Part shown: one piece after another, positions 1 to 12,267 of the stretch
How positions within the stretch are numbered: position 1 is the first letter of the stretch
Layout: each line of letters opens with the position of its first letter
NCBI GenBank assembly: GCA_029379385.1
Contig: CM055617.1
Span: forward strand, 4,588,001-4,652,000
Reading direction: 5' to 3'
From: Quillaja saponaria
Lineage: Eukaryota > Streptophyta > Magnoliopsida > Fabales > Quillajaceae
Length of the DNA stretch: 64,000 nucleotides
Made by a program: the position numbers and the translations under genes
Notes under the pieces: model-generated
What the model saw: the letters and a program-made list of their open reading frames with translations, nothing else
The model's database searches: none
What the model was told of the DNA's origin: nothing

Positions 1-1354
1 TTGACTATTTCTCCACTATGTATTTTTAATGATTCAAGTGTGATTATATATATATATATATATCAAATAAAATTAAAATATATTAAATTTACTTTTGGTA
101 AGTAATACAATGGGTTTAAAGGCTCCTCAAAACCGTTTCTTGGATAAACAAATACTAAATCAATAATATTACTATAAAAGAATAATAATATAGTAAAATT
201 ATAACTTGAATTCGGTTGACAGAATTCAAAATGGAATGGTGACAATTTTAATGAGATTGTAGTGTAAGTCTCGTTTTGTTAAAAAATAAAACCGTTTGTA
301 TTCACAGATAATCTAAAGTAGTTGAGTTGAATTATTCATGCATTCTCTTATTGACTAATAAATTTTTGAAAATTTACATTTTTTATTTTTTTGTCAGAAA
401 CCGCATACCTCATAAAATATTCAACTGATGTGATTTTAAAAAAAAAAAAAAAACATGAAGAGGGATGGTTCTGAGTGTTATAAGTTGATGAAGATTCTGA
501 GATACTTTTTCTCATAGAGTTGGTTATAATATTTAATACATGAGATTCTGTTCACTTTTGAGTTTAAAAGAAGGAAGTTGATGGTGTAAGAAAGTTGGTT
601 TTGGACGTTGGAATATAGTTTGTGTGCGCGTTGGTATGCAGGACCTTCAGCACTAAAAACTGGCTCTTCAAAGTTGTGTAATGTGTTGCAGCAACTCTGT
701 ATTCTTCCTTTTTATCTTTCTCCCTTCTCTGTATTTTGTTGAGAATTTTCAATAAGCAAAGCTATCTTTAATCAACATTTATGCGAATACAATCATGAAG
801 TAGGTTCGATGGTTCATGAAATATTTACAAACTGCATATTTATCACATGCAAGCGAATCGAGCATATGTTGTTATACTATTTCTTTGAGGTAATTACTAG
901 TCTGTCTTTTTTTAATAAACTATCTAGACAGGTCGAAATTTATCAATTATTTAATTCAGACTTGAATTTACATTCAGAATTACTTATAAAAAATGAAAAA
1001 AAATATTTTCCAGAGCTTAAGAGATCGGAGGAAGTACTAAAATAAGAAACAAAGTTTTAAGTAATGTCACATAGCACTGAATCACAAGTATCTTAACTAT
1101 CATAAATTACTTAATAGTTTAGCCAATATAATAGCATAAACAAAATCCTTTGTGGGCAATGAAGCAATAGTTTATTGTTTCTTTCTTATTCTTTTATTGT
1201 TTTATTTTTTTTCCTTTTTTCAATTTTTTGGACCGTTCGAAAACCAACCAAGTTCATGAAAACAGTTCAAGATAGAAGTAGACTGAGCTAACAGACTGAT
1301 TATTCATCAGCACGAAAATTAAGTTTCAGGCCCGGATGATGCTGGTTTTCGCCA
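1..1354. other. AT-rich intergenic DNA, no gene seen
   Basis: The stretch holds a short TA dinucleotide repeat near 47-62, an A-run near 438-453 and scattered short open frames. None shows codon structure, a splice pattern or a family I recognise. The end nearest 1355 is probably 3' UTR of the RING gene on the minus strand. Confidence 0.5.
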
Positions 1355-4300
1355 TTATGTCACTAATGCTGTTGTTTTACAGATGGGGCACAGATTCTTC
1401 TGCATTAGCCACTGCTTGATGCAGTTGGTGTGGAAGTCATGCCCACAATCCAGTGACCCCAGATTCTCCCCATCAGCATATTCCTCCTGCCATAGATAGA
1501 AACAAGGTAAACAGCACTAAAAACCACCTCACAAAGAAGTTAGCACCCTTCTACTTCTCATGTGCCATCCTTAAGCTACATCAGTAATATAACTCAGATA
1601 GATGAGGCACGTACCTGACAGATACAGCAAGGTTCCAAATTTGGTGGGGCATCGGTCATGAAAGTCACATAGTTCTTCTGTTTCATCAATTTCATAATTG
1701 TTTCCTCACTTAATCCGGTGTTCACGTCTCCTATACGTTCCCCCAATGCCAACAATTCCTGAAATGCCAATTGCAGGGCTTAAGAGAAATAATAAAAAGT
1801 AATGATGCAAATGGGGATGCAGAATGCCCTCTTTTTACCTCATAAGACATGTTATCGACATCAAGCCGCATATCTCTGTGCCTGTCATGCATTTCAGCCA
1901 TACCATGATATATGGAGGGATCAAACAGCATATAATCCTGACAATCACCTTAAGAATGTCAGATGTTAAACAAACAATGCCAGCAATCAATCTGCATGAT
2001 CAATTGACCATATATCAGGAGTCCCAAGACAAGATTGCTGTAAGAGCAATAAGGTACATGATAAGCAAGTAATTATTCAACTATGCAGAACAAACACAGT
2101 AAAGACGACACTTGCAGATAAGTAGAGCTAGGCTTACAGTGATGGTCCATCCCTTGTTAGAATAAAGATATACTCCCTTTTTCCCAAACTTTGTCCCTTT
2201 TGTCAGAATACAAAAAGTTTAAGGAGTTTAAAGTATATTACTGTTTTTTCAATCTTGTCCTTTAACTTAGAGCCAAAACTGTTTATGAAAGCGGTGCTAA
2301 CCAATTATTGAAGCAGTTTAATATAGTAAAACAAGATATATTTTACACTCTGAACTTTTGCAATTTGCAAAGGGACTATCGTTTGGGACACAAATACAAA
2401 GGGAAAAGGGACAACAATTAGGATATTGAGATACATTTACTGAAAGTACAGACCACAAGATTTTTCCTCGACAATCCTCTACCATTCATTTCTTCTCAAA
2501 TGGGGTGGGATGGTGACTTACATATTATTATGGTATAAATGTTAGATTAAAGTCTAAACAAAAACTGGAGAGGACAGGGTCTCAATATGAACATCAGACA
2601 GAAGCAAATCTAGATCAGAGGTTAGAAGGGTGTTAAGAGTGTTAAAATCATTTTTGACACCAGAGAAGTTTCCTTATCAACAGAGTTATGCCAATGGCAG
2701 TAAAAAATTATCATATTTCTCAGAAAACGTTGGGCACATAAATCCCATCTTCTCTATCTGCAATGAAGATAAATAGTCATGTGCCTTCAAGTGTAAAGAG
2801 TTAAAGCATCTATTCCAGGGAAACAAATTGCATAGCAATAATCATCACCTTCAGAGCGTCCACCTATGGATGATAGACAAAATATTGGAAAGACATGGAA
2901 TCCAACTAGAGAGCAACTGTTGAAGCATTGTGAAAATTAAAAATTTATACTTTAGCTACCTAAACATTTAACACCGTAATGTTCTTAACCAGGTGATAGG
3001 AAAGAAGAGAAATAGAGAATGACAAATCTACCTACAATTGAAACAGCCTTAAGTGTGATCAACTAATGAAATAACCTCTCTACTGTTGATTTTACAAGCA
3101 CAACTTATCGATGTTATAGCACTATAGGCAAAAACAGTTATATCAGCTTAAACTCAAACCTCAGCTCCTATGTTGTCACCCCTACGCATGGCATTCAAGA
3201 CTTGGCGAATCTGGCACATAAAACAACAAAAGCAGCTAGTTCAGCCAAAAAGTGATTAACTAATATAGTTCAAACTTGAAAGTACAAGCTAAATAGAAAT
3301 AAAAATCAGACAGCAATGAAACTTTATTAAAAGTGAACAAGGAAAAGGTGGATAGTACCAATAATCAACAAGTAAAAGGTACAAAACATATAGCAAAACT
3401 AGATACCTCGTTCAGTATTATCCTTCTAATTCATAGAGCACAACATAAATTAGAAAGCAAGGAAGAGACTGAAATATAAGCATATACTACAAAGAAATAA
3501 AGAAACTGGAGAAAATTATAGGGACCGAAAGTATAATTTGGCAATGATATGAACCAACAGTAATCTGCATTCTTCATAAAATGCTGTTATTTACAGTCAT
3601 CTAAACATCAATATTTCAATATCACCAGCATTTTTCTAGAGGAATGATCACACCCGAAAAGCATAACCTCAGAATAATAGCAAAACGTGTAGGACATACC
3701 TCAGATATCAATCGCCGTCTTCCTTCAATATCAGCAGCTAAACCCCGAATTGGAGGATGTACATTAAGGAAATCATCGCCTTGTCTCTCAATCAAGAGTG
3801 CTGATCTTGGAAATGGTTGATTGTGTCCCTGGCTATGCGGTCCACATGACATAACAGTATCCGGTGAGGCAGCAGAAAGGCCTGGAGGCAATGAGCTAAG
3901 AGGGCCATTATGAGCCACAGATTCTGAGCCATCGGGTGGAAATAAAGACCAAGAAGTGAACTCTGGCAATCTTTGCTGATTCTGCAATGGGGCTTCATGG
4001 TGAGGAATCCAGGTAGGATTGGGAAAAGGGTGGATGCTTGAACTTGACCCAATCCAACTAGTAGAACTAGAAGGTACACCTCTAGAAGAGCTCATGTTTC
4101 CAGATGACAAATGCCAACTTGTTTGATCATGTCCTGGATTTCTCATCTCAGTCGTACTTACAAGCATTGGGTGCTCAGCATTGCTTCGTGGAGCAATTCT
4201 AATTATTGATTCTTCTTGTAGTGCTCTTTCTCCAGGGGTAAGGGAATTTGATAAACTGCTCGCTCTTGCATTAGCAGCCCCGTCCCAAGGAAAAGGATGC

Positions 4301-5464
4301 ATGTTTGCTGACAAACCAGGGATGTGCGTGGTATGTGACTGTCTCCTGAGGAGCACTGGAATTGGCTGTTGCTACTCCAGCTGTTAATCTCAAGTCCAAA
4401 GAATCACTAAATGGTACAGATCTAGGTATTTGAAGAGGAGAATAAAAATTATAATGACCAGGTCTCCCTGTTGATGATAAATTGAGAGGTATAGTCTCCT
4501 CCAGTTGTCCAGAGCTTGTTCTCTGACCAACAACTCTCAGGGGACTTTCAAGATTTCCAGCAATACCTGTTGTAGGGAAGACACCAGCAGCTGCTTGTCT
4601 CACACCAACCCCAGTTAGAGGGTTCTGATGTACTGGACGGCTAAGAATAGGAAAATTCTGTAGGGGTGTAGAAACACTTGAACTGCTAGAAACATTATAA
4701 CGAACAGCACTGGTATGCCATGCACCATTTTCAACTTCCAGAAGAGAGCTAGAGCTTCCTTCAGGATACGACAATCCAGAACTGCCTTCAAGGGCCTTTC
4801 TCTTGCAGGAAGAACCCCAGTTTTCAAAAGAAGAACTTGTACCGCTATTTTCTTCTCCCACCCTGTAACCAGAGCTTCCAGATGAAGTTCCTACATAATC
4901 ACAAGCACTAACTGAAGAAGTCTTCTCAGTTACCAACCCACTAGAACTGCACATGTTATTGGCAGTACCAGCTTCTGTCCCCTCCCCAGTGTTTCCAAGA
5001 CATCCCAAATTTTGATTCTCATTCCAGCTTATATGATTGGAGCTGGAACCTTGCAGAAACAAAGGCTCACTTCTGAATCGATTGCCACCCAGACTAATAT
5101 TGGCTCTACCAGGGAAGAGTACATTACTGGATTCAATTTGCGTTTCTTCCGGTCTGAAACAATTAAATGAAGATGACCAACCATGTTCTATTTTTACACC
5201 ATCACCATTGACCTGGCTGTGCAGATTTCTGGAACTAGGTTCACCAGCATTCCAGCTTCTGAAGCACTGAACATCAGGAGCAGTGGCACTCACAAATGTA
5301 TCCTCACCTGGGGATACCATATATTCTGACAACCGCCTTTCAACTGGATTTAGCATGTTATTCAAGGAAGTCTGCTGATTCATGCTAGTGCCACTGGACC
5401 TAGATACCTGCCTAATATTAACAGTCTCAGGGAAGGACTCAATGGTCCCCCTCTTCCCTTGCAT
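1355..5464 (-). CDS. RING-H2 E3 ubiquitin ligase, MBR/RHG1A type (one frame break)
   Basis: Probable RING-H2 ubiquitin ligase of the plant MBR1/MBR2/RHG1A group. Coding exons in transcript order are 5464-3700, 3210-3160, 1937-1839, 1758-1615 and 1486-1355; all junctions fall in phase 0. The first exon encodes a long Ser-rich, low-complexity region starting MQGKRGTIES. The last two carry ELLALGERIGDVNTGL and a C3H2C3 RING with predicted ligands Cys682, Cys685, Cys700, His702, His705, Cys708, Cys719 and Cys722 of about 729 residues. The ATG at 5464 matches the family start; three residues upstream in frame are judged untranslated. Oddity: exon 1 is 1765 nt, one more than a multiple of three. 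The frame shifts between NSSAPQ and SHTTHIPG near 4335-4356, so as read the protein would stop early. Family assignment is from recognition only. MBR proteins are known to act on Mediator subunit MED25; that role here is inference. Confidence 0.85.
2165..2430. mobile_element. Possible degenerate Stowaway-like MITE in intron
   Basis: The left side begins ACTCCCTTTTTCCC and continues with TTTGTCCC. The right side, near 2385-2420, carries GGGACA and AAAGGGAAAAGGGACA in the opposite sense, giving imperfect inverted ends like those of Stowaway MITEs. It lies in the long intron between the third and second coding exons of the RING gene. No clean target duplication was found, so the call is tentative. 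Confidence 0.35.
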
Positions 5465-7240
5465 CAGGAGCAATGTGTTCCACCTAATTTCAGTGAGTAT
5501 GGTACACAGATGAGGTTTTCAGTAGTCAAGATAGTCTCGAGAGCACCCAAAGTAATCAAACTTGTAAACAAACTGGAAAACTTGAAACTAAAGATTTATC
5601 CATGTTTCAGAATACAAACACAGAAACAAATATAGAAAGTAACTAACAAAGAACAATTTAGATAAATAAAGAATGAAAATTTTCGGAAAACAATGTTTTA
5701 GCAGTTTCCACCTAATGTATATGGGACACAAGTCACATTATTAGACAAAAAAAGATCATAAGATGTCAACAATTTCATATGACAAGTAATGTTAGCTCTT
5801 TTTGTGTCCTAAGCACATTATCAAATGATACTCAAAATGTCATATAAATTATTTATCAAAATAAAATGGAAGATCATGAAAAGCATTCATTGACAACAAG
5901 AAAACTGACACAGAAGGTGCACAAAAACGATTTAGAAGTTAGAAAGCAAACTGGTGACAGGAGGTTGTCACTGAGGAAACAGCACAACATCAAATGATAC
6001 GTTTAGCAAGTTCTATTATTTGCAGTAGTGTCAAGCAATTGAGAACGGAAAGGAGTGCAAGTGCAACCAACATAAAATAAATAGGTCAAAGCTGCAACTC
6101 AATTAGGCAAATAACACCAAGATCTCAGAAAGTTCTTCGATTGCGGCATCCAGATTTCTCTTCGAGAATGAAGAGTAAAACCTTATGACCAATATAAAGT
6201 GAGTGGCAATCAACACATTGTGCATAGACAGATAAGATATCCAATAGTATATCTAGTTGTGCTATACAGGCATATACCACGTTTGGTACCTACAGCATGG
6301 CATAGGTAGATGAAAATAGACAAGCTTTGGAAACAAATGGCCCACTACCTTGAGTTTTATGAAGTGTAAGCAATGTAACCTTTATAAAAACTACCAAAGT
6401 ATTTAAATAATAGAGAAGAAAACAAATAAAAATGAAAAAAAAAAAAGGATCACCAAGAATTAACCACAGGATGATGTGCATATCTGCATTATTGGAAACG
6501 AATTATATCAGGTAATCAACAAGTTAATAAGCAATCAAACACGCAGAAAAAAATAATAACATTTTCAAGGGGAAAGAGAAAATGGATCCGTAAAGATTGT
6601 CCGCGACACTAATATAGTGAGCTTCAGAACATCTAATTCCATATTTCCTGGTTTGTCTTCCGAAAATGAAAAGAAGATACATAAATTCAGTTGGGATGTG
6701 AACAATCACAAACCAAAAGCAAGCTTGTAATGGACAAATAAAAGCATGAACAGAAAACACAGCAGCTAGCATGCAAAGCAACCCAAATAAGATTTTATAG
6801 GAAGAAAATGAGAAGGAAAAAAAAAAAAAGGGCGATCCCCCGTGTTTTTTTACAGTTGACTGAACATACAAATTTATAATCTCTTAAAAAAATAACTTTT
6901 TTATTATTGAACATACCCAGAAAAGAGTTGAGTTTGTAATAACAAAATATTGAATAACCCAGATTAGGAATTGCGGAATTACCTGAGAGACTGAGAACGA
7001 TGAAGGATCTGTGAACCCCAAGATCAACAATAGGTCAAGCTTTGATTTGAACAACTTTCTGATTTATTTCATTGTCTTCTTCTTTCAGTTATTCTGGAAA
7101 AAAGGGAATAAAAAAACAGGAAAATGAGATATGAGGTAGTGGAAAGGCGACAAACGCACAGCAAACGGATGAGAGAAAATGGAAGAATGCGAGAGAGAGA
7201 GACACACACAGAGTGCATGCACAGTAATCTATGATGTAAT
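5465..7240 (-). other. 5' leader region of the RING gene with a probable UTR intron
   Basis: A donor reading CAG|GTAATT on the minus strand has its GT at 6981-6982. The candidate leader exon lies at about 6983-7240 and is rich in GA on the plus strand (CT on the transcript). The DNA from about 5490 to 6980 has no coding signal and reads as an intron. The acceptor just upstream of the ATG was not resolved; AG|GTGGAAC at 5485-5484 is one candidate. The transcription start is not defined. Confidence 0.45.
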
Positions 7241-9515
7241 CTCTAATTTAAGATTTTCTGGGGGAAATGGATTATGGTTCATGGTTCGGTCGGGTCATTC
7301 TATGGATTTCTGGGTGGTTTGAGCCGGAATCTCAGAACCATTCGCCGTCCACGTAGCTTGCATGCAGGACAGGTGGATCCCCCCAAGATGAGGTTATTAG
7401 ATACTGCATTTGGAACAAAATAAAAAATAAAATTTATTTTATTTTAAATAAATTTTATAATTCAACTTATTTAAAATGAATTTTTTTATTTAAAATAAAA
7501 AATACATTTATAAAATTTAATCTTATTCTCTTATTTGGAATAAATAAATAATTTATTTTAATTTAAGTATTTTTCTCATATTACTCTCAAAATTTTTAAT
7601 TAAAACTAGTATGATCAACTAAAAATTAAAAAATGAAAAATTACATGTTGTTCAATGAACAAAATACAAATTGAGAGGAAAAAATTTCTTGTTGGTTAGA
7701 TGAATATTTGATATGAAGTGGTAGTGACTCTTTATTGACTTATTTAAGTGAAAAATATGTGTAATATTAAGGATAAAAATATGATTTGAGATGGACAAAA
7801 TAATAATATATCTTAAATAAATTTTACAAAATGAAATCCAATCTATTTATTGTGGAATTCATAATTGAATAAAATATAGATTTCAAATAAACTTCATTTA
7901 AATTCTCTATCATTTCATTTATTCCAAACATATAAGGTGTATAATTTATTTGGAATGAATTGAATTCTATATTTTTAAGATGTTCTAAAGACATTGCAAG
8001 ATATTGGGGTCAATGTTTACTTTAGAATATTTGCTCTAATTTTGTGCAATTTTTTAATATTTTCTATTTTACAAATTAATTAACTAAAAATTTGCCAAAT
8101 AATAATAATTTGTTATTATATATATAATCTTTTTTTAAAATTAAATTAAATTCCAAATTTTCTAAAACATACAAAATTATAAGAGTATCGACAATAAAAT
8201 GCTCCCTACTAATTTTTTATTTTCAGTATATAATTTTATTATTATGCAATTAATGAGATCAATTGGTCTTAATATTTTTGCTCTATTGGTGGAACATAAT
8301 ATATATATTATATATAAAAGAGACTTAGAAGCATAATATATATTTTTTATATAGCTTTATGAATTTGTATTATTAGTTGTTATTTTGATAGACTACTATT
8401 TTTTTCTATATTTTAATATTTATATAATTGTAATTATTTTATGAATATTGATTTCTTTTTTATTAATTATTCTCAATATTAATAAATCTATAATATTCAA
8501 TAATTATATGCCAATAGCAATTAAAATTGAATTTTTTATTTTTTATTATTTAATAAGTAACTAACAATCTAATATATTTTTTAAAAAATTATTCTCAAAT
8601 TGAAGAATTAAAATTTTAAAAATTACTATGAATTAAAAGAAATATTAAGAATACAATTTTCATTATTATAATATTGTTGTTTAACTTTTATATCATAAAA
8701 AAATTATACTTTTTCAATAATTATATTTCAATATTAGTTAATATTAAAATTCAATAATAAGTTCCTAAGAATTATAATATCTCTTAGTTATTCTCAAATA
8801 TATGGAATAATGTTTTTCTAAATACTATGAATTAAAAAAATATTTAGAGTATAGTTTTCATAATTATATATTGTTGTATTATCTTTCAAAGGAATAAATT
8901 CTATTTTCTTAACTACCCTATGAATTTTTACTATTACATAAATACTTTTTAAGTGTTATTTTGTTCCAAATATTCTTTTTTTTTTATTACTTTCAATTTT
9001 TTGCTTTTTTAATATTAATATAATTGTAATTATTTATGACTATTAATTTTTTTTACTCTAATTCTTTTCAATATTAATAAATCTATAATTTGTCAATAAC
9101 TAAGTAATTAATGTCGAATTTTTTTTAATTTAATAAGTTACAGGTAATTATAATATTATAAATTAATTTTATTTTAAAATGCTATGAATGAAAAGAAATA
9201 TTAAGAGTATAGTTTTATGATTATAATATTATTGTATTAATTATTCCTCCGTCTTTAGAAATTTTTAAAATTAATTAAATGTTTAAATTATTTTTTAAAA
9301 ATAATGTAAATTGTTAATGAACATATATATATATATCATAAATATAATTCACGCACATTGCGTATGTCACAAAAACTAGTGTATATAATATGTATATGTC
9401 TAAATTATGTTTTACTTAATAATTTAATATATTGTGAGTATTTGAACTCAAAAGAATAATATGACTTTATTATAAGATAATTAATGAGATTAATTTTAAT
9501 TCATTTGTTCAATTG

Positions 9516-9555
<40 letters not shown>

Positions 9556-10953
9556 AAAAGAATTATTATAAGACTGTTATATTTCCCCCAACTGATAAAA
9601 ATGTTCGTCACTAAATGTATTATATAAATTAAATTAAAATAATCAACATATAAGAAAAATGGGTTTCTTATAAATAAAAATAAATTTTAATATTTTCACA
9701 TAAAGGAATTCAGAATTTACTAATGGGGCTTGTTAGGAGCCCTATGTTAAGTCATGGAAATAGATTTCCCATGATTATGGGCCTTTATAGTTTCGTATAA
9801 TAATTAGGCTCTGAAGGTATAGTCCAAGCCCAGTCAATGGAAACCACCGGATGCAATATAAATATATTTCTATTCTTCCATTTGACAATTTTTTGTGTTG
9901 TCCCAAAGACATTTATCGATATTAAGTCGACTAATATCTTTCGATCGTAGATTTGAAAATTTCAAATTTCTTGGTCCAAATACTTTCTTACTCACTTCAC
10001 TGACTTTCCATGATTCAAATTTTCTTTAAGAAGATTATGGAATAGATTTTTTATAAATCTCATTAGTTCTAATATAAATGACTTATATTTGATAAAAAAT
10101 AAATAATAATTAAGATTCGCATTCGCTTAAATTAATCTAGATACACTTAATTGTTAATATAAAGAAAACATTTCATTAGCATCCTCTATCTTATATATCA
10201 TTTTAGATTGGCACAATATTGTTAGTTGTTACACTCCTTCATTAATAATATTCTAACTCGTGCTACTAACAATAAATAAAAATATTGTGATTAAGGTGCC
10301 TTACATCTCACGAAATAGATGAATTTTCAATAGTATATTTTTTTCATTTCATAAACCCCTCAATTTATATAAGAAAGTGATTTTCTTTAATTTCAAAAAG
10401 AGACAAATATGAATATCTTATATGTTTAATGTTTGTGACAATTACCTTATATATAAACACAAAAGTCAATTCCAATAAATAAATAAACAAATCTTGTAAC
10501 ATTAAAAGGGCTTTAATATGTAATTATAATATTATATGCTTGTCAAGTTGCAATATTACATACATTGTATGCGTCCCATTTATTTTGGTATGAAAAGCAC
10601 ACAATTATAAAATTTGATACTCTTCCCAATTTACATTAATTCTCCTAAAAAATAACTCACAATCATATTAAATTTATTTTAAATAAATATCAAAATTATT
10701 TTTAAAAAATTAAAATTATCAAATCCTCAATAAATGTTTATATCACACGTGCGATAGAATCTTCCATATGTGCAATTCAGGTCACGTGCCTCAGAAAGAA
10801 ACTTCTGAAAAATCCCACTATGCCAAATGTGTTTGTGTAATTGTGTGTATGTCTGTCGCTCTTTTTCAGAGATTCAATCTTCCACGCAGACGATACCTCG
10901 ATTTCCGAGAAGAAGAAATCCCATCAACTTTCCACCATTTCCGACAAAGGAAA
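7241..10953. other. Very AT-rich intergenic DNA
   Basis: No coding region is supported. The block 7405-7935 has loosely inverted ends (TTTGGAACAAAATAAA on the left, TTTATTCCAAAC on the right) and may be an old MITE. The rest is low-complexity A/T sequence. A promoter for the gene starting at 10954 should lie near the right end but shows no clear motif. Confidence 0.5.
9519..9550. repeat. (TA)16 microsatellite
   Basis: Sixteen uninterrupted TA dinucleotides lie in AT-rich intergenic DNA. Length is likely to vary between individuals. Confidence 0.95.
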
Positions 10954-12267
10954 ATGGAGCCCAAGAAATTGGCAGCTTTACTGTCTTCCTTAATCGCACA
11001 AATCCTGCTTCTCATCCTTTTACTTTTCCCTTCATCTACTTCACTGTCTCTCCCATCCACTTCCAATTCCAATTCTGATTTTGATTCTAATTCCTACGCA
11101 AATATTTTCCCTCTCATTATCCACCATTTTCTTCTTTCACAAGAAATAGCTGCTTCCCTTTCTCTCGTCTCAATTTCAAGGAAACGCAAGCGGGCCCATT
11201 TGTCAGAACCAGATTCCGAACCCATTAATGAGGGCAGAGGCGAAGAAGGACCCAGTGGACACCAAGTTCAGTTGGCTTTGCCTCGGAGTCCTGACTCGTT
11301 CAAGAACAGTTTCAAGATGTCATCATCAACCTTCGAGTGGCTCTCTGGTTTGCTTGAACCTTTGCTTGAGTGTCGTGACCCAGTTGGGTTATTGCCTCTC
11401 AATTTCTCCGCCGGAATTCGGCTTGGTATTGGTCTATTCCGGTTGGCCAACGGCTGTGAATATAGCAAAATTTCAAAACAATTTGGGGTTTCAGAGTCGG
11501 CGGCTAGGTTCTGTGTTAAGCAATTATGCAGGGTTCTCTGCACCAATTTCCGTTTCTGGGTTGCGTTTCCCAGTCCAAATGAGCTTAAATCGGTGTCTGA
11601 TGGGTTTGAAAGTATTTCCGGGTTGCCAAATTGTTGTGGTGTTATTGCTTCTGCTGGGTTCAATATTGTCAATAAAGAGAAATCTTGTGAAGATAGCATC
11701 GCTGCCCAAATTGTTGTGGATTCCACCTCAAAAATTTTGAACATTGTTGCTGGTTTTCATGGCAACCAAAGTAATTTAAACGTCCTCAAGTCGTCCACTT
11801 TGTACAAAGATGTTAAGGAAGGGAGGTTACTGAATTCTCCTCCTGTTTTTGTTAACGGCGTGGCTATAAATCAGTATTTGATTGGAGATGCTGGGTACCC
11901 TTTGCTTCCATGGTTAATGGTGCCTTTTCTTGAAATTCAGCCAGGCTCATTTGAAGAGAAATTCAATGCGGCTCATAATCTTATGCTCCTTCCTGCGCTT
12001 CAAACAATTGCTAGTTTGAAGAATTGGGGTATTTTGGGCCAACCAATACAAGAGGAATTGAATATTGGAGTTGCTTATATAGGTGCTTGTTCTATACTTC
12101 ATAATATGTTGCTAATGAGGGAGGATTTTTCTGCATTGTCTGGTGTGTCCGGTGAAAGGCCGTGTCATCAAAGCTTTCAGTACTCTGGGGACACCAGGTT
12201 GGATGATAGTTCTGGTGTAAGAAAGGCTTTGGTTGTAAGAAGTACATTGGCTACAAGAGCAAAATAG
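10954..12267 (+). CDS. ALP1-like domesticated PIF/Harbinger transposase
   Basis: A single-exon gene of 437 codons, related to the DDE_Tnp_4 family (HARBI1, Arabidopsis ALP1/ALP2). The frame stays open 62 codons upstream, but the ATG at 10954 (MEPKKLAALL) is preferred because it is followed directly by a hydrophobic stretch (residues about 6-25) and the upstream residues look untranslated. A basic patch RKRKR lies at 76-80. A helix-turn-helix-like segment SKISKQFGVSESAARF precedes the nuclease-like domain. The family motif GDAGYPLLPW is kept. The position where active members have GVIDGTH reads GVIASAG, and the usual VERAFG segment reads PALQTIAS, so the first Asp and the final Glu appear lost. 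That fits a non-catalytic, host-recruited protein. Arabidopsis ALP1 and ALP2 associate with PRC2; such a role here is inference. Confidence 0.8.
   Translation: MEPKKLAALLSSLIAQILLLILLLFPSSTSLSLPSTSNSNSDFDSNSYANIFPLIIHHFLLSQEIAASLSLVSISRKRKRAHLSEPDSEPINEGRGEEGPSGHQVQLALPRSPDSFKNSFKMSSSTFEWLSGLLEPLLECRDPVGLLPLNFSAGIRLGIGLFRLANGCEYSKISKQFGVSESAARFCVKQLCRVLCTNFRFWVAFPSPNELKSVSDGFESISGLPNCCGVIASAGFNIVNKEKSCEDSIAAQIVVDSTSKILNIVAGFHGNQSNLNVLKSSTLYKDVKEGRLLNSPPVFVNGVAINQYLIGDAGYPLLPWLMVPFLEIQPGSFEEKFNAAHNLMLLPALQTIASLKNWGILGQPIQEELNIGVAYIGACSILHNMLLMREDFSALSGVSGERPCHQSFQYSGDTRLDDSSGVRKALVVRSTLATRAK

Noticed and set aside
4271..4376. An intron explaining the frame change in the RING gene.
   Set aside because: Conserved residues on both sides leave at most a few bases between them, far below the minimum size of a plant intron.
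10768..10953. Longer N-terminus for the ALP1-like protein (62 extra codons).
   Set aside because: The ATG at 10954 is followed directly by a plausible N-terminal hydrophobic segment, and the upstream residues have leader-like composition. Absence of a stop there is weak evidence.
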